Shown: one piece after another, positions 6,115 through 13,239 of the stretch
How the letters are laid out: the number at the start of each line of letters is the position of its first letter
How positions within the stretch are numbered: the first letter of the stretch is position 1
Made by a program: the position numbers and the translations under genes
The notes under the pieces: model-generated
The model's database searches: none
What the model was told of the DNA's origin: nothing
Seen by the model: the letters and a program-made list of their open reading frames with translations, nothing else
Origin: Acholeplasmataceae bacterium
GTDB lineage: Bacteria; Bacillota_I; Bacilli_A; Acholeplasmatales; Acholeplasmataceae
Assembly (NCBI GenBank): GCA_016934175.1
Contig: JAFGTI010000017.1
Location: 1-14,463, forward strand
Length of the DNA: 14,463 nt
Direction of reading: 5' to 3'

Positions 6115-6926
6115 AAAAAATGTCATATACAAACTATTTAATAGCAACTATTCTTGTAATAATCTTCTTAGTACCAGTTATTTATATTATCTCATCTTCA
6201 TTTAAACCAGTTGGAGAATTATTTTCTCCTTCACCCACGTTCTTCCCTCAAACATTTACATTAGATAATTATACTGAAGCATTATCAAGAGGAAATTTTG
6301 GAAGATATATATTTAACTCATTTTTAGTAGCAATATCTTCGACAATTATTGCAATTTTAATTAACACAATGTCAGGCTATGCGCTAGCTAAATTTCGTTT
6401 TAAAGGTGATAGCATCATTATGTTAGTTATTCTATCCACAATTATGCTACCCCTTGAAGTCATCATGGTTCCAATCTTTTCAGTTTTACGTTTCTTTGGT
6501 TTATACAATTCATTATGGGCTCTCATTATCCCACCCGCAGCAACTCCAACAGGAATATTCTTGATGCGTCAATATCTACTTACAATTCCAGATGAAATTA
6601 TTCAATCTGCACGTATTGATGGTGCTGGTGAGTTTAGAATATTTAGAAGTATTATTTTACCTAATGCAAAACCCGCAATTGCAACACTTGCAATCTTCTC
6701 TTTCATGTGGCGATGGAATGATTATGTATGGCCATTGATTGCAATTAGTTCACCAAGAAAATATACATTACAACTTGCAATTGCAAATTTTACAGGTGAG
6801 TTTGGAGCAGATTACAGTTCAATTCTTGCCATGTCAGCAATTTCGATGATTCCAATGTTGATTGTCTTCATCATTTTCCAAAGACAATTTGTTCAAGGTA
6901 CAGTGGAATCTGGTATGAAAGGTTAA
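6111..6926 (+). CDS. ABC sugar transporter permease, MalG/UgpE type (271 aa)
   Basis: Second membrane subunit of the CUT1 importer, pairing with the preceding permease. It has about six membrane segments, starting at residues 9-28. The coupling loop is a diverged EAA motif, QSARIDGAGEFRIFRSIILP (165-184), with the conserved D-G-A core. The C-terminus VQGTVESGMKG is the usual ending of this half. The start overlaps the previous stop by four bases (ATGA), a sign of translational coupling and fixed 1:1 stoichiometry. GAGGTG about eight bases upstream, inside the previous gene, serves as the ribosome site. No ATP-binding subunit follows; it must come from elsewhere in the genome, as with shared MsmK/UgpC ATPases. 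Confidence 0.88.
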   Translation: MKKMSYTNYLIATILVIIFLVPVIYIISSSFKPVGELFSPSPTFFPQTFTLDNYTEALSRGNFGRYIFNSFLVAISSTIIAILINTMSGYALAKFRFKGDSIIMLVILSTIMLPLEVIMVPIFSVLRFFGLYNSLWALIIPPAATPTGIFLMRQYLLTIPDEIIQSARIDGAGEFRIFRSIILPNAKPAIATLAIFSFMWRWNDYVWPLIAISSPRKYTLQLAIANFTGEFGADYSSILAMSAISMIPMLIVFIIFQRQFVQGTVESGMKG

Positions 6927-6928
6927 TA

Positions 6929-6942
6929 CTGTGTTCACACAG
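6929..6942. repeat. short perfect dyad between permease and binding-protein genes
   Basis: CTGTGTTCACACAG has perfect six-base arms with a two-base centre, in the 46-base gap before the binding-protein gene. It could be a small operator or a weak mRNA hairpin that raises expression of the binding protein relative to the permeases. The bases AGGAAGTTA occur twice nearby (6941 and 6965). The evidence for a function is slight. Confidence 0.25.
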
Positions 6943-6972
6943 GAAGTTAATAAAAAAATATAGGAGGAAGTT

Positions 6973-8205
6973 ATGAAGAAAGTATTATTGTTATTAGTTG
7001 TAGTTTTAGCTGTATTCACATTAGCAAGCTGCAAAGAAGATGCAAAGACTCTCCAAATGTTATGGTGGAGTGATGGTACTGAGGGTGATGTTATGCAAAC
7101 TCTATTAGATGATTATCTAGAAGAAACTGGCATTACTATTGAGTTGGTTCCAGTTGCTTATAACGATTATGAAGCGCGTTTAGCAACTATGGTTAGTGGT
7201 GGTGAAGCTCCAGCATTAGCACGTGTAACAGAAGGACATTTAAACAATTTTAAGGCTAATATTTTGAGCTTAGAAGGCGTTTATACTACATCTGGATTCA
7301 CAAATTTATTCTATAATGCTGATGGCGATGTTATTTCATTACCTATGGATATTACAGCTAACGGTATGTTTGTTAACACAACTTTACTTGATAAGTATGA
7401 TGTTAATTATCCAGAACTTGGTGATGATGTTTGGACTTGGGCAGAATTCGAAACAGAAATGTTGAAACTAGAAGCTGGCATGGGTGTTGGCGATGATGAT
7501 GTTGCTGCTCCTGGCGTATTTGATCACCAAGGTCACAGAAACATGACTTTGTTATATCAAAATGGTGTAAAAGTTTGGGAAACTCCTTACACAGCTAGCA
7601 ATTTAAAATCAGCTGCTGCTGTAGAAGTTATTCAACAAATTAGAGATTGGTACGATGAAGGATTCTTAGCTCCAGAAACTTATTCTACTTTGAATAGTGC
7701 TAATTTATTTAAAACTGGACAATATGGTTTCCATTTATCAGGTAACTGGAATGTTAGCGGATATGCAACTGGTATCACTACATTTGATTGGGCTGTAGTT
7801 CCAATGCCTTATTTTGAAAATCGCGCTACAATTCTTGGTGGTAAATCATTAGCTGCATTTGCTAACACAGGTCTAGAAGACGAAGCTAAAGATTTCATTG
7901 CTTGGATGGCTGAAGGTACTCAACATGACGCTTATACTGGTGGTGTTCCTTATTTGACTCCAAGATTAGGTGCTACTGTTAATTATGGTGATTTTGCTGA
8001 TCAATATGCAGTATTCTTAGATGAAATAGCTAATACAAACGCTATTTACGTTCAAGACTGGTTAAATCAAGTTATGATTCCTGGTATGTATCCATTAATC
8101 AATGATTTATTCATGGATAATGCTGATCCAACACAGACATTATCACCTTTAGAATTATTAACTGCTTTAGAAACTGATCTTAAAGCTGCTGCTCCAACTA
8201 GTTAG
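6973..8205 (+). CDS. ABC sugar-binding lipoprotein, family 1 (410 aa)
   Basis: Extracellular solute-binding protein of the importer, tethered to the membrane by lipid. The signal peptide is residues 1-19 with a lysine-rich start and a hydrophobic core. The lipobox is L17-A18-S19-C20, so C20 would be acylated after cleavage. The mature part begins with the usual UgpB/MalE pattern (MLWWSDGTEGDV, then NDYEARLATMVSGGEAPALARV) and keeps SLPMDITANGMFVNTTLLDKYDV, typical of family 1 sugar-binding proteins. AGGAGG lies five bases before the ATG, the strongest ribosome site so far in the operon, which agrees with the excess of binding protein such systems need. SQ or sulfoquinovosyl glycerol is the likely ligand from context (compare SmoF). 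I cannot confirm sulfonate-binding residues without alignment. Confidence 0.88.
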   Translation: MKKVLLLLVVVLAVFTLASCKEDAKTLQMLWWSDGTEGDVMQTLLDDYLEETGITIELVPVAYNDYEARLATMVSGGEAPALARVTEGHLNNFKANILSLEGVYTTSGFTNLFYNADGDVISLPMDITANGMFVNTTLLDKYDVNYPELGDDVWTWAEFETEMLKLEAGMGVGDDDVAAPGVFDHQGHRNMTLLYQNGVKVWETPYTASNLKSAAAVEVIQQIRDWYDEGFLAPETYSTLNSANLFKTGQYGFHLSGNWNVSGYATGITTFDWAVVPMPYFENRATILGGKSLAAFANTGLEDEAKDFIAWMAEGTQHDAYTGGVPYLTPRLGATVNYGDFADQYAVFLDEIANTNAIYVQDWLNQVMIPGMYPLINDLFMDNADPTQTLSPLELLTALETDLKAAAPTS

Positions 8206-8232
8206 GCTTTAATTTAATACAAACAAACAATG

Positions 8233-8264
8233 ATTGGGTGCTGCTATAACTAGTAGCACCTAAT
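8233..8264 (+). repeat. intercistronic 14-bp stem-loop after the binding-protein gene
   Basis: ATTGGGTGCTGCTA (8233-8246) pairs with TAGTAGCACCTAAT (8251-8264) over a TAAC loop; the only imperfections are two G-U pairs. It is the most GC-rich helix between genes, and it is not followed by a T-tract, so it is unlikely to terminate efficiently. It more probably protects the 3' end of the transporter mRNA or allows partial termination. The octamer AATGATTG flanks it on both sides (8229-8236 and 8262-8269). Confidence 0.6.
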
Positions 8265-8282
8265 GATTGATGTATTAAACTC

Positions 8283-8328
8283 TTTGTTTAATTAAGTTAG
8301 AGACCAAGAAAAAAACTAATTAAACAAA
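8283..8328. repeat. 12-bp perfect inverted repeat before the isomerase gene
   Basis: TTTGTTTAATTA (8283-8294) is perfectly complementary to TAATTAAACAAA (8317-8328). With one bulged A, GTT (8296-8298) can also pair with AAC (8314-8316), making about 15 base pairs. The arms are nearly all A-T. It lies 16 bases before the AGGAGG of the isomerase gene. It may be an operator or an RNA hairpin at the border between transport and catabolic genes. I found no convincing promoter between the two hairpins. Confidence 0.5.
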
Positions 8329-8354
8329 TAATTTAATGCGAAATAGGAGGTATT

Positions 8355-9695
8355 ATGAAAAAATTTGAAATCATTTATTGCCCAATAGGCGTACCAACGT
8401 TTCATTTAGAATCAGCACAAAAAGCATTTGAAGCTTCTGTAAAACTTATACATTCACTTGAGCCAAATGCTATTGTCCCAGATGAGATGTTATTATCCAT
8501 TGATTTGTTAAAATCTTTTCTAGAAAACAAAAATCCAGATTTAATCATTGTTCAAAATGTAACATTTGCAAATTCAGCTTATGCCACTGAAATTTTCAAA
8601 TCATTCAATAGCCAATTTTTATTGTGGACATTAAGAGAGCCTGTTATTGATGGGGGAAGACTACGCCTCAATTCACTAACTGGAGCTTTTTCAGCAGGTT
8701 ATGCTTTTACTCAAATGAGTGATGACCATCTACAATATATTTATGGTTCTCCTGAAGAAAATAAAGTCATAAATCGCTTAACTAAGGTGATTTCTGCAGC
8801 AAAAATTAAACATGAGATGAAAGATATGAATCTACTAGTCATTGGGCAAACCCCTCAAGGATTCGGTTTCGGTAGAGCACTTGATTTAGAAATGACAAAA
8901 AATTTTGGTGTCAATCTTCTTACTATTGAATCACGTGAATTAACACAACTCGCTAAAAATCTTCATGAAGATCAAACAGAGGATGCATCAAAACTTGCTC
9001 ATGAAAAAATGATTGATTTAGATAAAACAGTAAAAAAGAATAGAGTTGATTTTCTCAAATTATATAGCGTTTATAAAGACTACATCGTAAAAAATAATAT
9101 TAAGGCAATCGCATCGAGATGTTGGCCTGACTTCTTCACTGATTATGGAACACCTGTTTGTGGCGTCTTAGGTCTTCTTAATGATGAAAATATAGCTGCA
9201 GCATGTGAAGCAGATGCTTATGGAGCACTTTCAATGTATGTTGGACAGCAATTAACAAAAATACCTACATTTTTAGGTGACCCAGTCTCAATTGATGAAA
9301 GTGAAAACACCATTACATTCTGGCACTGCGGTACTGCTGCTTGTTCTCTTGCAAGATTAGATACTGGTGCTTTAACGGGTGTTCACCCAAATAGAAAGAT
9401 TGGTCCTACTATGGAATTTGGACTTCGCCCAAGCAAAAAGGCAACAGTCTTTAGAATTGGTAGAAAGCCAAATGGGACTTTTAGATTTTTCTTAACAACT
9501 GGTGAAATTTTAGACAAGCCACAACAATTTTTAGGAACTTCTATGGTTGTTAAAATAGAGCCAAATGTGAATACATTAATTACATCCCTTGTTAAAGAGG
9601 GTTGGGAACCACATTTTGTCGTTTTATACGATGATGTGATTGAAGAGTTAGAAATTTTAGCTGAAATGCTCAATATAGAGATATGCAAATACTAG
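8355..9695 (+). CDS. sqvD: sulfoquinovose isomerase, L-fucose isomerase family (446 aa)
   Basis: Predicted metal-dependent aldose-ketose isomerase converting SQ to 6-deoxy-6-sulfofructose (SF). It belongs to the L-fucose/L-arabinose isomerase-like group (COG2407 type). Likely Mn-binding residues are E285 (CEADAYGALSMYV), D309 (FLGDPVSID) and H324 (FWHCGTAAC). The E-to-D spacing of 24 residues equals that of E337/D361 in E. coli FucI, from memory. The length is typical of the shorter COG2407 members. AGGAGG is about four bases before the ATG, and the transketolase gene follows after nine bases. In the transaldolase-type SQ pathway an isomerase of this family performs the same first step, so the symbol follows that usage. 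The family and chemistry are well supported; SQ as the substrate rests on the neighbours. Confidence 0.85.
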   Translation: MKKFEIIYCPIGVPTFHLESAQKAFEASVKLIHSLEPNAIVPDEMLLSIDLLKSFLENKNPDLIIVQNVTFANSAYATEIFKSFNSQFLLWTLREPVIDGGRLRLNSLTGAFSAGYAFTQMSDDHLQYIYGSPEENKVINRLTKVISAAKIKHEMKDMNLLVIGQTPQGFGFGRALDLEMTKNFGVNLLTIESRELTQLAKNLHEDQTEDASKLAHEKMIDLDKTVKKNRVDFLKLYSVYKDYIVKNNIKAIASRCWPDFFTDYGTPVCGVLGLLNDENIAAACEADAYGALSMYVGQQLTKIPTFLGDPVSIDESENTITFWHCGTAACSLARLDTGALTGVHPNRKIGPTMEFGLRPSKKATVFRIGRKPNGTFRFFLTTGEILDKPQQFLGTSMVVKIEPNVNTLITSLVKEGWEPHFVVLYDDVIEELEILAEMLNIEICKY

Positions 9696-9704
9696 GAGGA
9701 AACG

Positions 9705-10517
9705 ATGGAAACAAAATTATTTTTAGAATCAAAAGCAAAAGAAATTAGAAAGCATACACTTGAATGTATCGCTAGTTTAGGTGTTGGTCACGTTGGAGGA
9801 AGTTTATCGATTGCTGATATTTTAGCTGTTTTATACTTTGATCAACTCCATATAGATCCCAAAAATCCAAATTTACCAGATCGTGATAGATTTGTTTTAT
9901 CAAAAGGTCACGGTGGACCTGCTGTTTATGCAGCACTTGCACTTAAAGGATACTTCCCAATGGAATTACTTAGCACTTTAAATATATCAAATACAGATTT
10001 ACCTAGTCATACTGACAAGAATAAAACAATTGGTGTTGATATGACAACAGGTTCTCTAGGACAAGGTTTCTCAGCTGCAATTGGCATGGCTACTGCTGCT
10101 CAACTTGATCATGCACCATTTCACGTCTATGCGATAATTGGTGATGGAGAATCTCAAGAAGGTCAAATTTGGGAAGCAGCAATGTTTGCAGGAAATAGAA
10201 AACTTGATCATATTATTGCATTCACTGACTATAATAAAATGCAAATTGATGGAGAAGTTGGAGAAATCAATGATGTTAGGCCACTTGATAAAAAATGGGA
10301 AGCATTTAATTGGCATGTCCAAGTAATTGATGGCCACGATGTCATTGCAATTAGAAATGCAATTCTTGAAGCAAAAAAGGTATCTGGAAAACCATCAATG
10401 ATTATATGTAACACGATAAAAGGTAAAGGTGCTGATTTTTGCGAAGGCCAAGTCGGTTCTCATAACATGCCTGTGACTAAAGAAATGTCACAAAAGGCAA
10501 TTGAAAGGTTGGGATAA
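9705..10517 (+). CDS. sqwG: SF transketolase, N-terminal subunit (270 aa)
   Basis: Thiamine-diphosphate-binding half of a split transketolase. Visible motifs: the GHVGGSLSIADILAVLYF block (28-45, with H29), SKGHGGPAVYAA (67-78, with H69), GSLGQGFSAAIGMA (116-129), and the cofactor motif GDG (146-148) leading to N177 in TDYNKMQIDG, which with D147 should bind Mg-ThDP. The length is that of split N-halves, about 270 residues; full transketolases are fused at about 660. In the proposed pathway the SqwGH complex takes C2 units from SF and then from sulfoerythrulose onto glyceraldehyde-3-phosphate, yielding xylulose-5-phosphate. AGGAGGAAACG precedes the ATG. Split transketolases also serve pentose or other pathways, so the sulfo role is inferred from the operon. 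Confidence 0.85.
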   Translation: METKLFLESKAKEIRKHTLECIASLGVGHVGGSLSIADILAVLYFDQLHIDPKNPNLPDRDRFVLSKGHGGPAVYAALALKGYFPMELLSTLNISNTDLPSHTDKNKTIGVDMTTGSLGQGFSAAIGMATAAQLDHAPFHVYAIIGDGESQEGQIWEAAMFAGNRKLDHIIAFTDYNKMQIDGEVGEINDVRPLDKKWEAFNWHVQVIDGHDVIAIRNAILEAKKVSGKPSMIICNTIKGKGADFCEGQVGSHNMPVTKEMSQKAIERLG

Positions 10518-10519
10518 CA

Positions 10520-11473
10520 ATGGAACTAAGAAATAGACAATTAAGAGATATTTATGTAGATTTACTCATGCATTATGCTGAGCTTTATCCACAATTAGTT
10601 ATCGTTGAAGCTGATCTAATGAAAGCATTAAAGACAACAATTTTTGCTGAAAAATTTCCAGAACGTGTGGTTAATGTTGGTGTTGCTGAAGCGAACATGA
10701 TTGGTGTTGCTGCTGGTTTATCCAATATGGGAAAATTACCTTTCACACATACATTTACACCTTTTGCTACACGTAGAGTTCTTGACCAAGTCACTCTATC
10801 TGTTGCTTATGCTCAGCTTAATGTTAAAATGGTTGGATCTGATCCAGGAATCATGGCACAACTTAATGGTGGGACTCATATGTCTTTAGAAGATGTTGGT
10901 GTTATGAGAAATATTCCAACCATGACAATATTTGAACCTGTTGATGGTGTTCAATTAGCTGCAATGTTCCCACAAATAATCAATCACAATGGACCTGTCT
11001 ATATTCGTTTATTGCGCCAAGAATTCGATTCTATTTTCGAAGATAATCAGAAATTTGAACTTGGAAAAGCTACTTCAATCATAGAGGGCAAAGATGTTTC
11101 AATATTTGCTACAGGTATTATGGTTAAGGAAGCTCTTGATGCACAAAAGGTTTTACTAGAAAAAGGAGTATCTGCAAGTGTGGTTAATATCCATACTATA
11201 AAACCTATCGATGTTGAAGCAATTGTCAAAGAGGCGAAAAAAACTGGTGCTGTTGTAACAGCTGAAAACCATAGTATTATCAATGGTTTAGGTAGTGCAG
11301 TCGCAGAAGTTTTAGCCGAAAATTGTCCAACTGTAATGGAAAGAGTTGGTGTTAAGGATCACTTTGGAGAAGTCGGAAAGAAAGATTTCTTAATGGAAAA
11401 ATTTGGACTTAAAGCACATCACATTGTTGATGCAGTGAATAAAGTTCTAGAAAGAAAAAATACTGCTAAGTAG
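10520..11473 (+). CDS. sqwH: SF transketolase, C-terminal subunit (317 aa)
   Basis: Pyrimidine-binding and C-terminal domains of the split transketolase. VVNVGVAEANMIGVAAGLS holds the catalytic glutamate E57, which activates ThDP by contacting the aminopyrimidine. FTHTFTPFATRRVLDQ and the later block VNIHTIKPID are standard for this half. The gene starts two bases after the stop of the N-half and lacks a strong ribosome site, so translation is probably coupled, as expected for subunits of one enzyme. Together the halves are predicted to cut SF to 4-deoxy-4-sulfoerythrose and sulfoerythrulose to sulfoacetaldehyde. I did not attempt to find sulfonate-specific residues; a structural comparison with ordinary transketolase phosphate-binding residues would be needed. 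Confidence 0.85.
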   Translation: MELRNRQLRDIYVDLLMHYAELYPQLVIVEADLMKALKTTIFAEKFPERVVNVGVAEANMIGVAAGLSNMGKLPFTHTFTPFATRRVLDQVTLSVAYAQLNVKMVGSDPGIMAQLNGGTHMSLEDVGVMRNIPTMTIFEPVDGVQLAAMFPQIINHNGPVYIRLLRQEFDSIFEDNQKFELGKATSIIEGKDVSIFATGIMVKEALDAQKVLLEKGVSASVVNIHTIKPIDVEAIVKEAKKTGAVVTAENHSIINGLGSAVAEVLAENCPTVMERVGVKDHFGEVGKKDFLMEKFGLKAHHIVDAVNKVLERKNTAK

Positions 11474-11486
11474 AGGAAAATATATT

Positions 11487-11966
11487 ATGAAAAAAATATT
11501 TATCGGTTCAGACAAATCCGGTTTTAACCTTAAAGAAGCCGTAAAGTCCTATTTATTAGAAAATGAATATACAGTTGAAGACATAGGAACAACTGATGAA
11601 GAAAAACCATTTGCTTTCTTTGAAGTTGCAGAAAAAGGTGCCAAATTAATTCAAAATAAGACTTTTGAAAGAGGAATTTTGATATGTGGTACAGGTATGG
11701 GAATGTCAATTGTTGCAAATAAACATGAGGGTGTTTATGGTGCTGCTTGTGAATCAGTCTATGCAGCTGAAAAAGCACGTGCAATAAATGATGCTAATAT
11801 CTTATGCATGGGTGGTTGGTTAATCGCTCCTATTATGGGCGTTGAAATGGCAAAAAGTTTTTTAAATACAAGTTTCACTCAAAATCTCGAAGATTGGCGT
11901 GCTAGAAACCTTGAAAAAGCAAGAATTGCGGTCAAGGAAATAGAAAAAAATAGCTTTCACAAATAA
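11487..11966 (+). CDS. sqwI: RpiB/LacAB-fold isomerase, probable sulfoerythrose isomerase (159 aa)
   Basis: Small Rossmann-type aldose-ketose isomerase of the RpiB/LacA/LacB family, expected to turn 4-deoxy-4-sulfoerythrose into 4-deoxy-4-sulfoerythrulose between the two transketolase steps. The catalytic Cys motif is intact (ILICGTGMGMSIVANK, C67), as is NDANILCMGG (101-110). Two positions that are His in ribose-5-phosphate isomerases differ: the N-terminal D-H-A-G is D9-K10-S11-G12, and the ring-opening His after the CH motif is E89 (ACESVYAAEKA). Arg138 and Arg140 near the C-terminus match the anion-binding region. The changes suggest a substrate other than ribose-5-phosphate, consistent with a sulfonated C4 sugar with no ring to open. 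AGAGGA lies about nine bases before the ATG. The gene is 13 bases after sqwH and 19 before the permease gene. Confidence 0.82.
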   Translation: MKKIFIGSDKSGFNLKEAVKSYLLENEYTVEDIGTTDEEKPFAFFEVAEKGAKLIQNKTFERGILICGTGMGMSIVANKHEGVYGAACESVYAAEKARAINDANILCMGGWLIAPIMGVEMAKSFLNTSFTQNLEDWRARNLEKARIAVKEIEKNSFHK

Positions 11967-11985
11967 AGTTAAGGAGTTCTAACCA

Positions 11986-13227
11986 ATGATTGCAATTATC
12001 TCGCTAATAGCCCTTGTTGTCGCAATTGCGATAGGCTTCTGGAAAAATATCAATGTAGGGCTTATATCACTCGTATTTGCCTTATTCTTAGGCTACTATA
12101 TTGGTGGTATTCCTATTAACACAATTATTGGTTATTGGCCAATAAAACTTTTTATCATGACTTTTGGGATTACCTTACTTTTTAGTATTGCAAAACTCAA
12201 TGGAACACTTGAAAAAATATCAAAAACGATTATTTATCAAAGTCGTGGTAGAAAAGTTTTAATTCCGATAATATTTTATGTCCTTGCATTAGTCATTGCA
12301 TCCGTAGGACCTGGAAACATTTCAACAAGCGCTCTTTTATTACCTATTGGATTAATTATTGCTTATCAAACAGGTATTTCTATGCTTATGATGAGCACAC
12401 TCATTATTTTAGGTTCCATTGCTGGGGGCTTATCTCCTCTGGCCCCCAATGGAATCGTTGCACTAGATTTAGCTCTCATTAACGGTGTTGGTGATCTTGG
12501 TTTTAGAATTTTTTTAAACAATGTTTTAGCAATGACCATATTTTCATTTTTATTATTTATTGCTTTAGGTGGACTTAAATTGCGCGGTGACCATATTGAA
12601 ATATCAAAGGCTGGAAAATTTAATAAAAATCAAGTGATTACCTTAATTTCTATTTTGGTTCTAGTCCTTTGGGTGATCATAGGTGGTGTAAACGTCGGAT
12701 TTGCTGGATTTACATTATCAGCTATCTTATTAATCTTAAGAGTTGCAGATCAAAATGAAGCAATTAGTCATGTTCCTTGGTCTACACTGCTTCTCATCTG
12801 TGGAACAGCTGTTCTTATTGGTGTGATTAATGAACTTGGTGGGGTCACTTTACTTACAACATTTTTAGCAAGTTTAATGAACACACATACCGCAGTTCCA
12901 ATTCTCGCTGTTCTATCAGGTGTTATGTCAATCTTTAGTTCTGCTGTTGGTGTTGTCATGCCTACATTAATTCCAACTACTGTGAATCTTTCAGCCGAAT
13001 TGGGTAATGTCGTATCACCTGCAGTTTTAACAATCACAATTGCTGTTGCATCACATATTGTTACAATGAGTCCATTTTCTACAATGGGAGCATTAGCATT
13101 AGCTAGTTCGCCTGAAGTAGTGGATAAGAAAAAATTATTTAAAGATCTATTCATTATTTCGTTTTTCGCACTTTTATTTATCGCATTATTTTTAGGATTT
13201 TTAGTTATTATTGGATACTTGAATTAA
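11986..13227 (+). CDS. ion-transporter superfamily permease, candidate sulfoacetate exporter (413 aa)
   Basis: Polytopic membrane protein with about eleven to twelve hydrophobic segments. It shows the internal duplication typical of the IT superfamily (CitMHS, DASS, ArsB, MatC-like): two re-entrant-hairpin signatures, GGLSPLAPNGIVAL (147-160) and MSPFSTMGALAL (361-372), occupy equivalent places in each half. The resemblance is strongest to the dicarboxylate carrier MatC-like branch. Lying between sqwI and the sulfoacetaldehyde dehydrogenase, it most likely moves the C2 sulfonate product (sulfoacetate) out of the cell, although import of an organic acid is also possible. Other SQ pathways use a TauE-type exporter, which is absent here. 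AAGGAG is about ten bases before the ATG, and the start gives a complete first membrane segment. The substrate is not readable from the sequence. Confidence 0.75.
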   Translation: MIAIISLIALVVAIAIGFWKNINVGLISLVFALFLGYYIGGIPINTIIGYWPIKLFIMTFGITLLFSIAKLNGTLEKISKTIIYQSRGRKVLIPIIFYVLALVIASVGPGNISTSALLLPIGLIIAYQTGISMLMMSTLIILGSIAGGLSPLAPNGIVALDLALINGVGDLGFRIFLNNVLAMTIFSFLLFIALGGLKLRGDHIEISKAGKFNKNQVITLISILVLVLWVIIGGVNVGFAGFTLSAILLILRVADQNEAISHVPWSTLLLICGTAVLIGVINELGGVTLLTTFLASLMNTHTAVPILAVLSGVMSIFSSAVGVVMPTLIPTTVNLSAELGNVVSPAVLTITIAVASHIVTMSPFSTMGALALASSPEVVDKKKLFKDLFIISFFALLFIALFLGFLVIIGYLN

Positions 13228-13239
13228 AGGAGATTAATT

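Noticed and set aside
9705..11473. Pentose-phosphate transketolase or DXP synthase
   Set aside because: Split halves are coupled between an SQ isomerase and an RpiB-fold isomerase, and the two-gene split does not fit DXP synthase, which is a single fused protein. A housekeeping role cannot be fully excluded from sequence alone.
12768..13154. Minus-strand open frame of 128 codons inside the permease gene
   Set aside because: Antisense shadow of a well-supported membrane protein, with no ribosome site or recognisable domain.
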